A stretch of DNA of 64,000 bases from NCBI GenBank assembly GCA_039707655.1, contig CM077671.1, positions 368,368,720 to 368,432,719 on the forward strand, in the 5' to 3' direction. The position numbers and the translations under genes are program-made. Of the stretch, positions 11,382 through 21,003 are shown in pieces (the stretch's first letter is position 1; each line of letters begins with the position of its first letter). Source of the stretch: Elymus sibiricus (taxonomy: Eukaryota > Streptophyta > Magnoliopsida > Poales > Poaceae). Under the pieces are notes generated by a model. It saw only the letters and a list, made by a program, of their open reading frames with translations, was not told where the DNA came from and made no database searches.

Positions 11382-12029
11382 GCGGGCTACCGTCGATAGC
11401 ATGCTTACCATTTGATGCCTAGTCGATCATGCCCCTGGTTCGAATTAAATGTGTTGTGGGCAATTTCGCCTTGCCTGAGGTAACCATGTGTGGGGGCTTT
11501 AGTTGTGTTAGGGATTCTCGTGGTGCTTGAGAATGCGTCGAGGTTTAACTGCTTCTTAGTTGTGCCATGTGTCGTGCTCTGTGTCGTACTCGGAGCACCG
11601 ACTATAATCTTGAGGTTGAATATGATCTGCTTGATTGGCTTGCAGCAGAACTGGACGAGAACAAGCTTCTTTACATAGGCCCCGACTTAACTTGGTTGAG
11701 TTACGGAATATTTTTCCTTCGGAGGCCCATTTGAGTGTGCTCGGGAGGAACCCTATTTCTGAGTACGCCCACAATATTCTTGAGTACAGTGATAGAAGTG
11801 AGTTTTCCTTGCAAGTCCAGTTGCGTCGATGCATTTTAGTCTATCACATGTGTGTTGCTTACTGGACTTCAATCGATTTCTCATTAATTATCTAGGCAAT
11901 TCCCTCGTACGTAATTAATATATGAGCCAAATTTATGCCTCCATTTCAAAAAAAATCATACTAGCATTAAAGCATCGACCGCTCATACCCGTGGAATGGC
12001 AGCCAGAGAAGACCCGCTCCGTGACGATG
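11382..12029. other. No recognisable feature
   Basis: Short open frames only (longest 86-92 codons, on both strands, no known motif). Probably degraded repeat or unique intergenic DNA. Confidence 0.4.
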
Positions 12030-12039
12030 AAGTCTAGGT

Positions 12040-12571
12040 CAGGGTATTCATTCGGGTTTTTTTTTGGTTTATACGGCTTATGGTTATATGGTTTTTATAC
12101 TTTGGGTTCATACTGTTTTATAAATAGATATGGTTTGGTTTCGGCAATAACGATTTACTTTCGGTTAGGTTTTGGTAATAACTAAATTAACCAAAGTTGA
12201 CGCTAGTTTTTGAGCCAATACATAACTTTTCCACGTGTAAATACATGATATATATCATAATGAGGAAAAAACAATTAAAAGGGGACAAATAATGAATGTT
12301 GGATAAGCAGTTAGGCTAATCAGGTAAATTGAAGCACTAAATGGGCTAGAAAGCATTGTACTATAGTAGCCCATTACGCTTTTGACCTCCAAAAACCTCA
12401 ATGTTGGTTAATTCGGTTTAACCAAATGGTTTTCTGTTTCTAACAGAATAAACCGAAATACAAATAGTTTTCAGATTTCAAAACTGAACTGAAACCGAAA
12501 CCTGAAAAAAATAAAATTTCGGTTCAGTTTGGTAAAAAAAATCGGTTTTTGGTTTGGTTTTGCACACCCTG
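12040..12571. mobile_element. Non-autonomous DNA transposon with 10-bp target duplication
   Basis: The ends are CAGGGTATTCATTCGGG and (reverse complement of the right end) CAGGGTGTGCAAAACC. The flanks are direct repeats AAGTCTAGGT at 12030-12039 and 12572-12581. The 532-bp interior is rich in GGTTTCGG / AACCGAAA motifs and has no coding capacity. The 10-bp duplication favours Mutator (9-11 bp); a CAGGG end and possible 8-bp reading would also suit hAT. Confidence 0.75.
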
Positions 12572-12853
12572 AAGTCTAGGTAGAACATCTCCGTGGTGTG
12601 TGGTGGAAGATCAGCCACGGATAGCACTGCAACCAGCCTTCCTCCTGGCCAATGGCCTTTGCCACGCCAATCGCCATGACGCTCCACACAGGTCTCAACA
12701 CAGAAGAAGCATGTGCTCCGTACTCCATCATCTCCGGTATACGTTAGATTAGATACAGTTTCGCGGACCCAAAATATCTAAAATCCCCGGGGCCAGGGCC
12801 AGGGCCAGGCCAAAGCTGCTGCTGGAGAGACGAGAAATTCACGGCTTTGGAAC

Positions 12854-13174
12854 TAGATCTGGCCATCTCCGGCCCGGCCCGGTCGGCCCGCCCAGGCCCG
12901 GCCCGAAAATCCAGGGCCTAGGCCCGATGGGCTTGCCCATGGGCCGGGCTTGGGCCTGAGTTTTGAGCCCACCAGCAGGGCCGGGCTGGGCTTGGGCTTG
13001 GCATATTGAGATTTTAAGGAAGAGGCCCGGCCCATGGCCCTAGGCCCGACGGGCTTTTCAACAGATGGGCCAAGCTTGGGCTTGAAATGTAGGCCCGATG
13101 GTAGGTCCTGGGCCGGGCCTGGGCCTCAGTTTTCTGCTATGGGCTTTTTCTGGCCCGACCCATGGCCAGGTATA
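12854..13174. mobile_element. hAT-type MITE, GGGCC-rich
   Basis: Eight-base direct repeats TTTGGAAC flank the element (12846-12853 and 13175-13182), the hAT duplication length. The inverted ends are TAGATCTGGCCAT on the left and TATACCTGGCCAT on the right (reverse complement). The 321-bp interior is dominated by GGCCCGGCCC, GGGCTTGGGC and related blocks, a composition I know from plant hAT MITEs. It encodes nothing. Confidence 0.8.
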
Positions 13175-13301
13175 TTTGGAACACACAGTTTATGCGTGGC
13201 TCCTCGGTATGGCCCCGCACTAACTGGTCAAGTTTTTCTATTCCCCGATTCCCTCCTACACCTTGGCGTAGCCAAGCCTGGGCAGCACCATTAGCACATG
13301 G

Positions 13302-14442
13302 GCAGTGATCTGCGCCGGCGCGCCGGCCCAACTGTTGGGCCGGTCGAGCTCCAGCCGTCAGATCTGGCCCCCCGAGCCGTCAGATCCCTTCGTGCCCAAC
13401 CTCCCATCTTCAACCTCTCGCACGGGAAAGGAAGAGGCCCGCCTCGCACGCGCCGACGCCACAGCACGCGCCGACCGCCTCGCATCTCCTCCTCACCGCC
13501 GGTCGCCCTCACCGTCGGTCGCCGCCGGTCGCCGCCCTCGCCGCTGGTCGCCGCCCTCACCTATGTCGCCTTCGTACGTTTCTAACCTCCGTGGATGCAG
13601 CAGCGTGCGCCCATTGGTTGCAGCCCTTGTAGCTCCGGTGCCACCGCTCGCAATTCCAGTGCACGACGGCCACGCTCCGGTGGCGACGGTTCGCCGGACA
13701 CAGCGCCTCGACGGTTGCAACTTCTCTGATTCTGCAGAGTCTGGTTGTAGCTTTTTTCGTTGCTGGTTGTAGCAAACTTGACAGCCGGTGGTAGCTTTTT
13801 CTGCTGCCGGTTGCAGCAAAAATCGCAACGCCGCCATCGCTGCCATAAACTTCCTCGTGACCGTTGCAGCAAATCACGTCATCGGATGTAGCTTTTTTCA
13901 TTGCCGATTGAAGCAAAAATCGCGAAGCCATGTGCGATGTAGCAAAATGCCACACCGGTTGTAGCAGATAGCGATGTCGCTTGTAGCAAATTGTGATGCC
14001 GGTTGAAGCATGTAGCAAAAATCAATGTTGGTTCCAGCATCCCTGTGTCGTGGGTGTTCCTCGCCGTCGCAGTTATGTAGCTCGTCCGCCGGAGCTGGGA
14101 AAAGAGATGGTCGTGCTCGCGGGGACGGGGAAACGGCAACCTCGCAGGGGCTGGGCGCCGTTCGCCGGGGCCGGTGGCCGTTGCCCTCGTCGGGGTTGTG
14201 CGCCCGTTGCAGCTCGCTGGGGCTGCTCGCCGGCGCAGCTCGCCGTCGATGCGGGGTGGACGGCAGCCTCGCCGGGGCCGCGCGCGGGGTGGACAGCAGT
14301 CTCGCCGGGGCCGCGCGTCTTGGCCGTTTGCTCGCCTGTACTACTCACCGCCGCAGTGGTGGAAAACGAAAAGAAGCAGGAGCGCACGGTAGCTGGTGAC
14401 CGGCCCAATCTTCGGCCGACGCACCGGCTACAAACGTTTACC
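13302..14442. mobile_element. Mutator-like non-autonomous element (Pack-MULE-like)
   Basis: Eleven-base direct repeats TTAGCACATGG lie at 13291-13301 and 14443-14453. Inside them, subterminal inverted repeats of about 35 bp match imperfectly: GCCGGCGCGCCGGCCC near the left end and GCCGGTGCGTCGGCCG in reverse complement near the right, both running into TTGGGCCGGTC. Target length and long GC-rich repeats suit Mutator. The 1141-bp interior is GC rich with several overlapping Arg/Pro/Ala-rich frames, none resembling a known protein, plus a repeat tract at 13735-14035. Confidence 0.7.
13735..14035. repeat. Degenerate GTTGTAGCA(AAAATC) repeats
   Basis: About ten irregularly spaced copies of (C)CGGTTGTAGCA or variants such as GATGTAGCTTTTTT and GTTGCAGCAAAAATC, at 25-40 bp intervals, some alternating with AAAAATCG. 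No ORF uses them consistently. Confidence 0.6.
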
Positions 14443-14893
14443 TTAGCACATGGACCAAGTGGCCACTTTACTAGTGGCGTCGCGTGTGGCCATCATGCGA
14501 TGCATGCTTAGAGCATCTCCAACAGGCGCGCAACGCGCGGCGCCCAAAAAACCGATTTGCAGCGTGCACATTGCGTTTTTTAGCGCGCCGGCGAGCGCCC
14601 GCTCCAGCGGCCGCAGCTAAATTGTGCGCGCGTGCGTCGCTCCAGCAGACGCGCTAAAACGCGCGCAGAATACACTATTGAAACATAGTTCAACGATACA
14701 TATATAGATAAAACATAGATAAAACATGCATAGATAAAATAAAAACATGCATAGATAGAACATAGCTAGTAGATAAAATAAAAAAATACATAGAAAAGCT
14801 AAGAACTACTCGTCGTCCTCCGAATCCATAGTAAAAACGTCCTCCTCCGAATTGTCCGTATCCGAAATCTCGAGGAAGGCATCGAGAAAGCGG

Positions 14894-15487
14894 TCATCGT
14901 TGCGGTCCCAGGTAGACGCTTTCTCCAAGCTCGATGTTGAAGTCCGCAGCCGCCTTCCGCGTACGCTTGTCGACGCGATAGGCGGCTCGCTCCGCCCTCC
15001 TCTGCGCCCTCCTCTCCGCCTTCCTGTGCGCGAAGAACTGGCGCTCGTCGATGACGTCCTGCGGAAACCGTTCGCGCCACGCTGCCATGGTCGCCTCGTC
15101 CGTCTCGGCGATGCCGAGGCGGCGCTCGCGCCTCTGGTTCTCCCGACGGTCTTTGTCGGTGACAAGCCGCGGGGGAGGCGCGAGACTCTCCGCCCGCTCC
15201 CGCGTCGTCACGTCGGGGAAATTCATCTCCCGACGAGGCCGCCGGAGGCGCCACGCCGCCGCGTCGTACGCGCGGGCGGCCTCGTGGGCGGTCTCGAAAG
15301 TGCCGAGGCCGAGGCGCATGTCGCCGGACCGTATCTCGGCGGAGAAGAAGCCGGAGGGGCGCTCCCGGACGCCGCGGTAGCCCGACGATCCCCGGCGGCG
15401 CGGCAGCATGGTGGTTCGGCGGCGGCGGGGCGCGTGGCGGGGTGAGAAGAGCGGCGGCAGAGCAGCGGATGAGCGACGAAAGAGCAA
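14894..15487 (-). CDS. AP2/ERF-domain protein encoded within the Harbinger-type element
   Basis: A 197-residue frame. Residues about 36-91 are an AP2/ERF DNA-binding domain: [40 protein letters not shown] and [13 protein letters not shown] follow the family order, with the usual WLG at the third strand replaced by GLG. A very basic Arg-rich segment follows (about 113-175). The frame ends near 14894, but the next phase continues with an acidic tail ([15 protein letters not shown] ... DSEDDE, stop at 14806), so a frameshift near 14930 has probably cut off an acidic C-terminus. Start choice is uncertain (a second Met is at residue 27). A plant-specific transcription-factor relative, amplified with the transposon; function unknown. 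Confidence 0.7.
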   Translation of the reverse strand: MLFRRSSAALPPLFSPRHAPRRRRTTMLPRRRGSSGYRGVRERPSGFFSAEIRSGDMRLGLGTFETAHEAARAYDAAAWRLRRPRREMNFPDVTTRERAESLAPPPRLVTDKDRRENQRRERRLGIAETDEATMAAWRERFPQDVIDERQFFAHRKAERRAQRRAERAAYRVDKRTRKAAADFNIELGESVYLGPQR

Positions 15488-15532
15488 CAGACGGGCGCGT
15501 GGCGGGGTGGGAGAGCGCTTCGCGGGCGGCGG

Positions 15533-15540
15533 GTTTTATA
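15533..15540 (-). promoter_or_regulatory. Putative TATA box of the AP2/ERF-like ORF
   Basis: On the minus strand TATAAAAC lies 46 bp upstream of the first ATG (15487) and inside the transposon, so the ORF would carry its own core promoter. Confidence 0.45.
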
Positions 15541-15893
15541 GAGCGCGCCGGACGCGACGCGCCAAAACTAGCGCGCGCGAACTTTTCCTGCGCCCGTTGA
15601 AGCGCGCGAAATGGCTAGGCGCGCGCAAAAACCCGCTTTTGCTGCGCGCGGGCGCTTTTTACCGCCGCTGTTGGAGATGCTCTTAGGGGTGCATTAAACA
15701 TAGTACTACCATTTTTGTGCGTTGTGATGCCAACCAGGGGAGACTGTCGGAGCAAAAGAGATCAGATCACCCATCAGAGCTGAGCTTAGGATCTACGGCG
15801 ACGTGACAACGAATCGTGACCGATGGCCATGGGGGATACGTACCACCCCAGGGTGCGTGCGCCCTTGTCAAAGAATATAAGTACTCCCTCCGT

Positions 15894-16119
15894 TCCACAA
15901 TGTAGTGCGCCCACGCTTCCCGAAATCTAAGTTTCATCATGAATTTGACCAACGAGACCGATTGCGGCGGGAGCAAAAACTATACCATTGAATTCGTATT
16001 TTCGATACGAATTCAGCGGTATAGTTTTTACCCTGTCGCAATCGGTCTCGATGGTTAAATTCATGGTCAAAGTTCAAGTTCGGAAACCGAGGACGCACTA
16101 CATTATGAAACGGAGGGAG
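15894..16119. mobile_element. Stowaway (Tc1/Mariner) MITE
   Basis: The ends are CTCCCTCCGTTCCACAATGT and its near-perfect complement, flanked by TA duplications (15892-15893, 16120-16121). The 226-bp element is almost a complete inverted repeat; its centre holds AATTCGTATTTTCGATACGAATT, so the whole would fold into one long hairpin. Typical grass Stowaway ends and size. Confidence 0.92.
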
Positions 16120-16360
16120 TATATATTTGTCCTTTTTTCCCTTTCTTTCTTTGCTGAAGGCATAAAGCATCCGTCCTTTTTTTTGTTCTTGTTTTTTCAT
16201 GGTGAATCTGTACTTTTTCCCATTATTTTTAGCCTAGAGCAATAGCGAATCTGTCCTTGAATGCTGGGGGTGAAGGTAATGGCCGGCGGGCCCGGGAGGG
16301 TGAGGGAGGGACGGGCCCCACTCGAGTCACGTCGTGAGCTAATTGAGACCTGTGATGAGG

Positions 16361-16824
16361 GACTGAGATCCAGTGCCTTTATGGAGAGAAGTCACCACGT
16401 GCCTTTACCCATGTCTATGCACTCCGATCTCTATTCGACGGACAAGATTGATCCAAAATTCGAAATCAAAATTGAAAATCTTTAGAAAAATTTGAAAATA
16501 TTCCAGTAAGTAGTAGAGGTTTCGTAGTATATTCTGAGAAATTTTTGTTTCATTTCGATCAATGGTTTATGATTTAATAGCTTACAAAGTTCAAAGTATG
16601 AAAACCTATTTAACGATAAACCAATTGTCAAAATAAAGCGAAACTTTCCCAGAATACAAAATGGACCATATACGATCTACTGGATTTTTTCAAAATTTTC
16701 TGAAGATTTTGAATTTTGAGTTCTAATTTTGGGTCAATCTTGTCCGTCGGATGGAGATCGGAGGGCAAGCAGTTGGGTAAAGGCACGTGGTGACTTCTCT
16801 ACGTAAAGGCACTGGATCTCATTC
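16361..16824. mobile_element. Mutator-type MITE with long inverted repeats
   Basis: Eleven-base direct repeats CTGTGATGAGG (16350-16360 and 16825-16835) flank inverted ends GACTGAGATCCAGTGCCTTTA and GAATGAGATCCAGTGCCTTTA. Inverted similarity continues about 110-130 bp inward, including the CACGTG-containing block ACCACGTGCCTTTACCCA and GACGGACAAGATTGA. The 464-bp element is A/T rich inside and non-coding. Confidence 0.85.
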
Positions 16825-16839
16825 CTGTGATGAGGTGCC

Positions 16840-16862
16840 ATTTGTGTGTGTGTGTGTGTGTA
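16840..16862. repeat. (TG)n microsatellite
   Basis: About nine TG dinucleotides in a row. Confidence 0.9.
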
Positions 16863-18010
16863 TCTTGGGACAGTGTGCGAGCCTGCGGTGCAGTGAGTAG
16901 GCCAGAAACAAGCAAGTCAAGAACGAACGGGCCATTTACGTGGACCAGGCCTTCTCGGTGACGGTAGCACTGGAGTAGTACCACCACATCTCGTCATACG
17001 TGGCCCACACGGATTGGCTTCTACCGGACACTCCCCTGGCACGTGCTGCGCAACATGTGTGGCGTGGTCTAAGCATACAGTGCCCGTACTACTACTCCCT
17101 GATTTTCTCTTCTCAAACACGCAAAACAATCCATAACCCATCGAGAAGCAGGTCTGTTTTGAGTTTTAAACTACTGATTATACTACACATACAGAGGCCA
17201 AAGGGAGGGAGGGAGGGGAGAGAGCGACGTCACGGCGGACTTGCGGGATTGGCTATTCGGATAGAAAGACCGCGTCACTTTCCGATTCCGACACCGACGT
17301 GCGAACAAAGCCAGGATTATTGCATGCTCCGTCTCTACTAATAAAAAGAAGAGAGGAAAGCGGAAATTCCACCGCACAGACGTGCGTCCATGGACCACGG
17401 CCCCGGCCCCGGCCCCGGCCCGGCGGGGAAAACAGAGGTGTGGGGACGAGGTCGGCAGGCAATTTGTCACCCGAAATGTCGTTGTTCCAGGAGGCGATAG
17501 TTGCCACATTTGTGCAGGCAGGCCGGGCTCGGCGAGGTCGCCGCCCCCCTTTCCGCCCTGCCTAATCCCTCCCACGCGACAGCAACAGCAACAGCCACGC
17601 ATGATAATATCATTAGTCACCAAGTCAGCAAAACAACCACCTGCTGCCTGACTAATCCACAACCAACATAGTACGTAGGCTAATAACACTGCTAGTAAGT
17701 AATACTCCGTAGCAGCAGCTGCCGCTGTACAAAATAAGCTGCTGCGTCTGCGTGCGTCTTCTCCCCTTCCTTGGGTACACATCGCCACCTCTGGTTTAGC
17801 TGATGAGGGACCAAAAGTTCGAGATAGCCCGGCCTAGCGAAAGTCAAGGAAAAGGAAAGCATAATAATATCCTTATGGATTTACATGGACGATCATCGTA
17901 GTAGTAGTGGTAGTACTCCTCTAGAGCTATGTGAGTGGTAGTGGCGGCGGTGGTTGTGGGAGCAGCGGGAGCCGCTGCCTCGATCTCGATCCCTCCCTCG
18001 GGGAGGAAAA
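16863..18010. other. Region 3' of the bZIP gene, no gene recognised
   Basis: It contains a (CCCCGG)n-like run at about 17398-17422 and a 201-codon minus-strand open frame (17183-17788) with no known domain and unconvincing composition. The first hundred bases below 18010 are presumably the 3' UTR of the bZIP gene. Confidence 0.4.
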
Positions 18011-18706
18011 TCAGAAGGGCGCCGAGAGCACCCTCTGCAGCGTCTTCCGCACCGGCACCGACACCTCCACCGAAGCCTTGAGCTGCCGCCGCCGCGAGGG
18101 TCCATGGAGGAGTTAGCCACGGCGAGAAATGTTTCCAACGAGGGACGGAAAGAGGGGACGGATGGTGCCTACCTGGTCGTACTTGAGGCGGAGCTGCTCG
18201 TTCTCCTCGCGCAGCTGGTGCACCTCCGACTCGATCTGGGTGACGTGGGCCTGCTTGCGCGCGCGGGAGCGGGACGCCGACTCGCGGTTCTTGATCATGC
18301 GCTTCTTGCGCCGGTCCACGGGCGCGGGGGCGCCGGCGCCGGCGCCGGGGGGCCCGGGCCAGGCGGCGGCGCCGGGGGGGCCGGGCCAGGCGGCGGCGCC
18401 GTGGCCGTAGCACATCTCGCGCTCGAGCGCGCGGCGGGCGGGGCCGGCGTCGAGGGGCGCGATGCGCGGGAAGGAGGCCCCGGCGGAGGAGAAGAAGGCG
18501 GACGGGGAGGCGGCCGCATTGCGGTAGCAGCCCCCGCCCGGGTGGAACGGGGAGCCGACGGCGCCGGAGGCCGCGAGGAGCTGGAGGCGGGTGTTGAGGC
18601 TGAGCGCGGTGGAGATGGCGGCCGCGGAGGAGGGCGGCGGGGGCGACGCGCTGGGGCTGGTGGTGACCGCGCCCCACAGGTCGTCGTCGTCGGCCTCCAT
18701 GGCCAT
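18011..18706 (-). CDS. FD-like group A bZIP transcription factor (two exons)
   Basis: Exon 1 is 18173-18706 (178 codons), a 90-bp GT-AG intron is 18083-18172, and exon 2 is 18011-18082 (23 codons plus stop): 201 residues. The basic region is at 132-155 with N140-x7-R148 (NRESASRSR), followed by a zipper (IESEVHQLREENEQL) that continues across the splice site. Exon 2 supplies the C-terminal RKTLQRVLSAPF, the SAP motif whose Ser (S198) is phosphorylated in FD proteins to bind 14-3-3 and florigen (FT/Hd3a) in the shoot apex complex. The N-terminus has Ala/Pro/Gly-rich low complexity and a duplicated AAAWPGPPG (104-121). All signals are intact. Without splicing, the frame would end after 19 unrelated residues and lose SAPF. 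The exact FDL paralogue is not resolved. Confidence 0.9.
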
Positions 18707-19372
18707 GGCGCCTCGCTCTCTGGCCGCGTGGGTGGGTGGGCGGGCGTATGTATCCTGTATCCTGCTCTCGCCTCGCTCGTGGCAGTAGTAGTAGGAGGGT
18801 GAGGGTGGTTGCTCCGTTCGTCGGCCCGGGCGGGTGCGTTTGGGGCGACCGCTTCTTTGCCTCTTTTGGCCGAGACAGGGATGGGAATAAGTAAGCAGGT
18901 GTTTGCTCGGTCTGCTCCGTTTTTACTTTTTACCTCCCCTCCCTCGCACCGTGCCTCCCTACCCACGCCCAGACAGCGAGAGCTCGATCGAGCTGGGCCG
19001 AGGTGGGGCTCGCCCACTGCTCGCTCCTTTGCCCGTTATGTGCCCAGTGGCGGCTCGCGTGGTGCGGGCCCGAGGGGGCAGTGAGCACTGTCGGCTCGCG
19101 CGAGCGCGGGGCGTTGGCTCGCATCGCACGGTCCCGCTCCGTCTCACTCGCGCCCCGGCGGCCAGTGGCCTGCGGCCGCGCGCTGTCGACGGCTCCGTGT
19201 GCGTGGCACTGGTCAAACGGCACCCGGGCCCGGGCCACATGCCATGCCGCAGCGGCAGCGGCCTGTGTGTGTCCCTCGGCCCAATGGGAGCGCCACTTGC
19301 CCGCTGCCTTTTTCTCTCCCTGCTGCTGCTCCTGGATTCACTCTAGATCATTTCCAGATCACTGCTAGTTTT
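18707..19372. other. 5' flank of the bZIP gene
   Basis: GC-rich, no convincing coding sequence. Presumably holds the 5' UTR and promoter of the minus-strand bZIP gene, but I see no clear TATA box near the start. Confidence 0.4.
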
Positions 19373-19387
19373 GCTCCCAAAAATGCT

Positions 19388-19557
19388 AGACTTACGTAAA
19401 CATACTTACGTTTGCTACGTACCTTCCTTTCCCACTAATCAATCACCCCCTGATTTTCAAGGTGGGCCCATGCCCTGCTAATATGTCCAATCAAATTCTA
19501 CCAAATCATTACGTAACAACTTTCAGCCCGTAACCTTAAGTAGGTGTAGCAAAGCCC
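19388..19557. mobile_element. 170-bp insertion flanked by 15-bp direct repeats (class unknown)
   Basis: GCTCCCAAAAATGCT occurs exactly at 19373-19387 and 19558-19572, enclosing 170 bp of A/T-rich sequence. Inner ends show only weak inverted similarity (AGACTTACGTA / GGGCTTTGCTA). A 15-bp duplication would suit a non-LTR element, but no A-tail is present. Confidence 0.45.
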
Positions 19558-19572
19558 GCTCCCAAAAATGCT

Positions 19573-20001
19573 CCCGTGGGTTATTGGCGAAACTTCTTCC
19601 GTGAACGGATCGTATGCGCGTCATGACGGTGCACACGCACCGGAAGGTGCTCGTCTTGTTGCTCCTTCAGGGTAAGAAGAAGCGTGACGCTTTAGGGCAA
19701 TCCAACGTCACTCACAAATAATTTAAGTTCAAACATTCTTTTCTCCTTCGACGGTTGTCATAAGTTTGTCCGGACTAGTCTGGATATATTCGAAATAATA
19801 CAAACTGGAACTAAATGAAGGGAGAATTGTAGATGTTCGGACCTTCGTTCCGCAGGCCTCCGACAACACATACCCACGTCAAAGATTCTCTCTCGCCGCT
19901 GTTGATGGGTAATCATCAAGATCAACAACCAAAGAGATGTCCTAGATTGTTCGGTCAGTGTTAAAACAGTCCAATCACTTCAGACGTAGACACGGCTTAC
20001 T
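19573..20001. other. No recognisable feature
   Basis: No ORF, RNA gene or repeat boundary identified. Confidence 0.4.
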
Positions 20002-20022
20002 AATGTTCAAGCTACCGTAATG

Positions 20023-20652
20023 TGTGGCAAACTTGCTTTTGGTGCTTTGCTTTCTTTCCTGGAGGGGAAACTTTCTATACTGTTGGTCTGGCTGCTATAT
20101 GTTGGGCAATTTGGACCTGTCGCAACAGGGCTACGTTTGAGTTTATAATCCTCAAAACTCCGTTTGAATGTGTTTTCTCTGCATGTGCTTTACTTTTTTA
20201 CTGGACAAGTTTGATGAAACCAGAGGCGCTAGTGACTTGAGGACCGGAACCACGCTGCTAAAGGAAAATGCATCAAGGATGATGTGGATTTGTGCCGCGG
20301 TTCAGGAGGGAGTGGCACGCTGATGGTCTTCCGAGGTTTAGTGATCTGTTGGGTGCTCTCTTAGTCAAACTGGTGGTTTCGTCATCTCATTTTCCTCCTG
20401 TGTGAGGTGTTTCATCTACTGGTGCTCGCTTTGTGAGTGTTTTGTTTTGGAATTCGGCCTGTTGTGCCCCCTGGATTTGTAAAACGGTGTCGCCGGGTTT
20501 TCGCCCTGCTGTGAGTTATCTCGATGGCGAGTGCTCACAGTGGGTTTCCCGGTGATGCTTGAACCCGCTTCTCCTTTCCCGTCTCCTTTTCTGAACTGAT
20601 GTATTTCCGTTATGTCAGAGTAATGGAAAGGGGCTATGCCCGGTTCGGAAAA
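20023..20652 (+). mobile_element. 5'-truncated LINE (L1-type) 3' end
   Basis: The segment starts in a frame encoding CFAFFPGG, AAICWAIWTCRNRATFE and CALLFYWTSL, the C-terminal part of plant L1 reverse transcriptase-linked zinc-binding proteins. It ends in a LINE-like 3' UTR, GGGGCTATGCCCGGTTCGG, plus an A-run. Flanking direct repeats of 21 bases (20002-20022 and 20653-20673, starting AATGTTCAAGCTA, two mismatches) are the target duplication. About 630 bp of the 3' end was copied, the usual truncated outcome of target-primed reverse transcription. Confidence 0.85.
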
Positions 20653-20673
20653 AATGTTCAAGCTATCGTCATG

Positions 20674-21003
20674 GTCTAACGCACTACTCCTGCTTTTTGC
20701 GTTCTTACTTGTATATCTAGAGCTCTCCTACTTACAAAGGGTGCATCAAGCTCTAAGTGTTCTTTTTCCCGATCCGTCCTCTGGACAACCTCCTCTCTCT
20801 CCTTATATTTTTTCTAAATGGAAACCCTTTGCCATTTTACCACATGTCCGCCTGACCGGATGGAGGCAACGCTCTCCCCATGTCGTCCACGCGAGGGCCC
20901 GCCATGACACCACATAATAGATTGTAGTAGGTGACGACCTCACGTACTGTCGCGTTGACGTACCCTCATGGCACTATGTGTTGTCAACGGGGTGGGTAGG
21001 GAC
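20674..21003. other. No recognisable feature
   Basis: Unassigned sequence between the LINE and the Copia LTR; no ORF with known motifs. Confidence 0.4.

Larger units (their letters stand above)
14511..15682. mobile_element. PIF/Harbinger-type element carrying an AP2/ERF-like gene
   Basis: The left end reads GAGCATCTCCAACAGGC and the reverse complement of the right end GAGCATCTCCAACAGCG: 15 matching bases. The flanks are TTA direct repeats at 14508-14510 and 15683-15685, the Harbinger target signature. The 1172-bp element contains no transposase. Its interior is very GC rich and carries on the minus strand an AP2/ERF-domain ORF with its own TATA box. Direct CGCGC-rich subterminal blocks are present at both ends. 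Confidence 0.8.

Noticed and set aside
17183..17788. 201-codon minus-strand ORF downstream of the bZIP gene
   Set aside because: Low-complexity, no known motif, covers a CCCCGG repeat, and has no gene-like signals; treated as chance open frame.
17844..18677. 277-codon minus-strand ORF overlapping the bZIP gene
   Set aside because: It is a shadow frame of the GC-rich bZIP exon (Arg/Pro-rich nonsense); the bZIP frame has conserved domains and splice sites.
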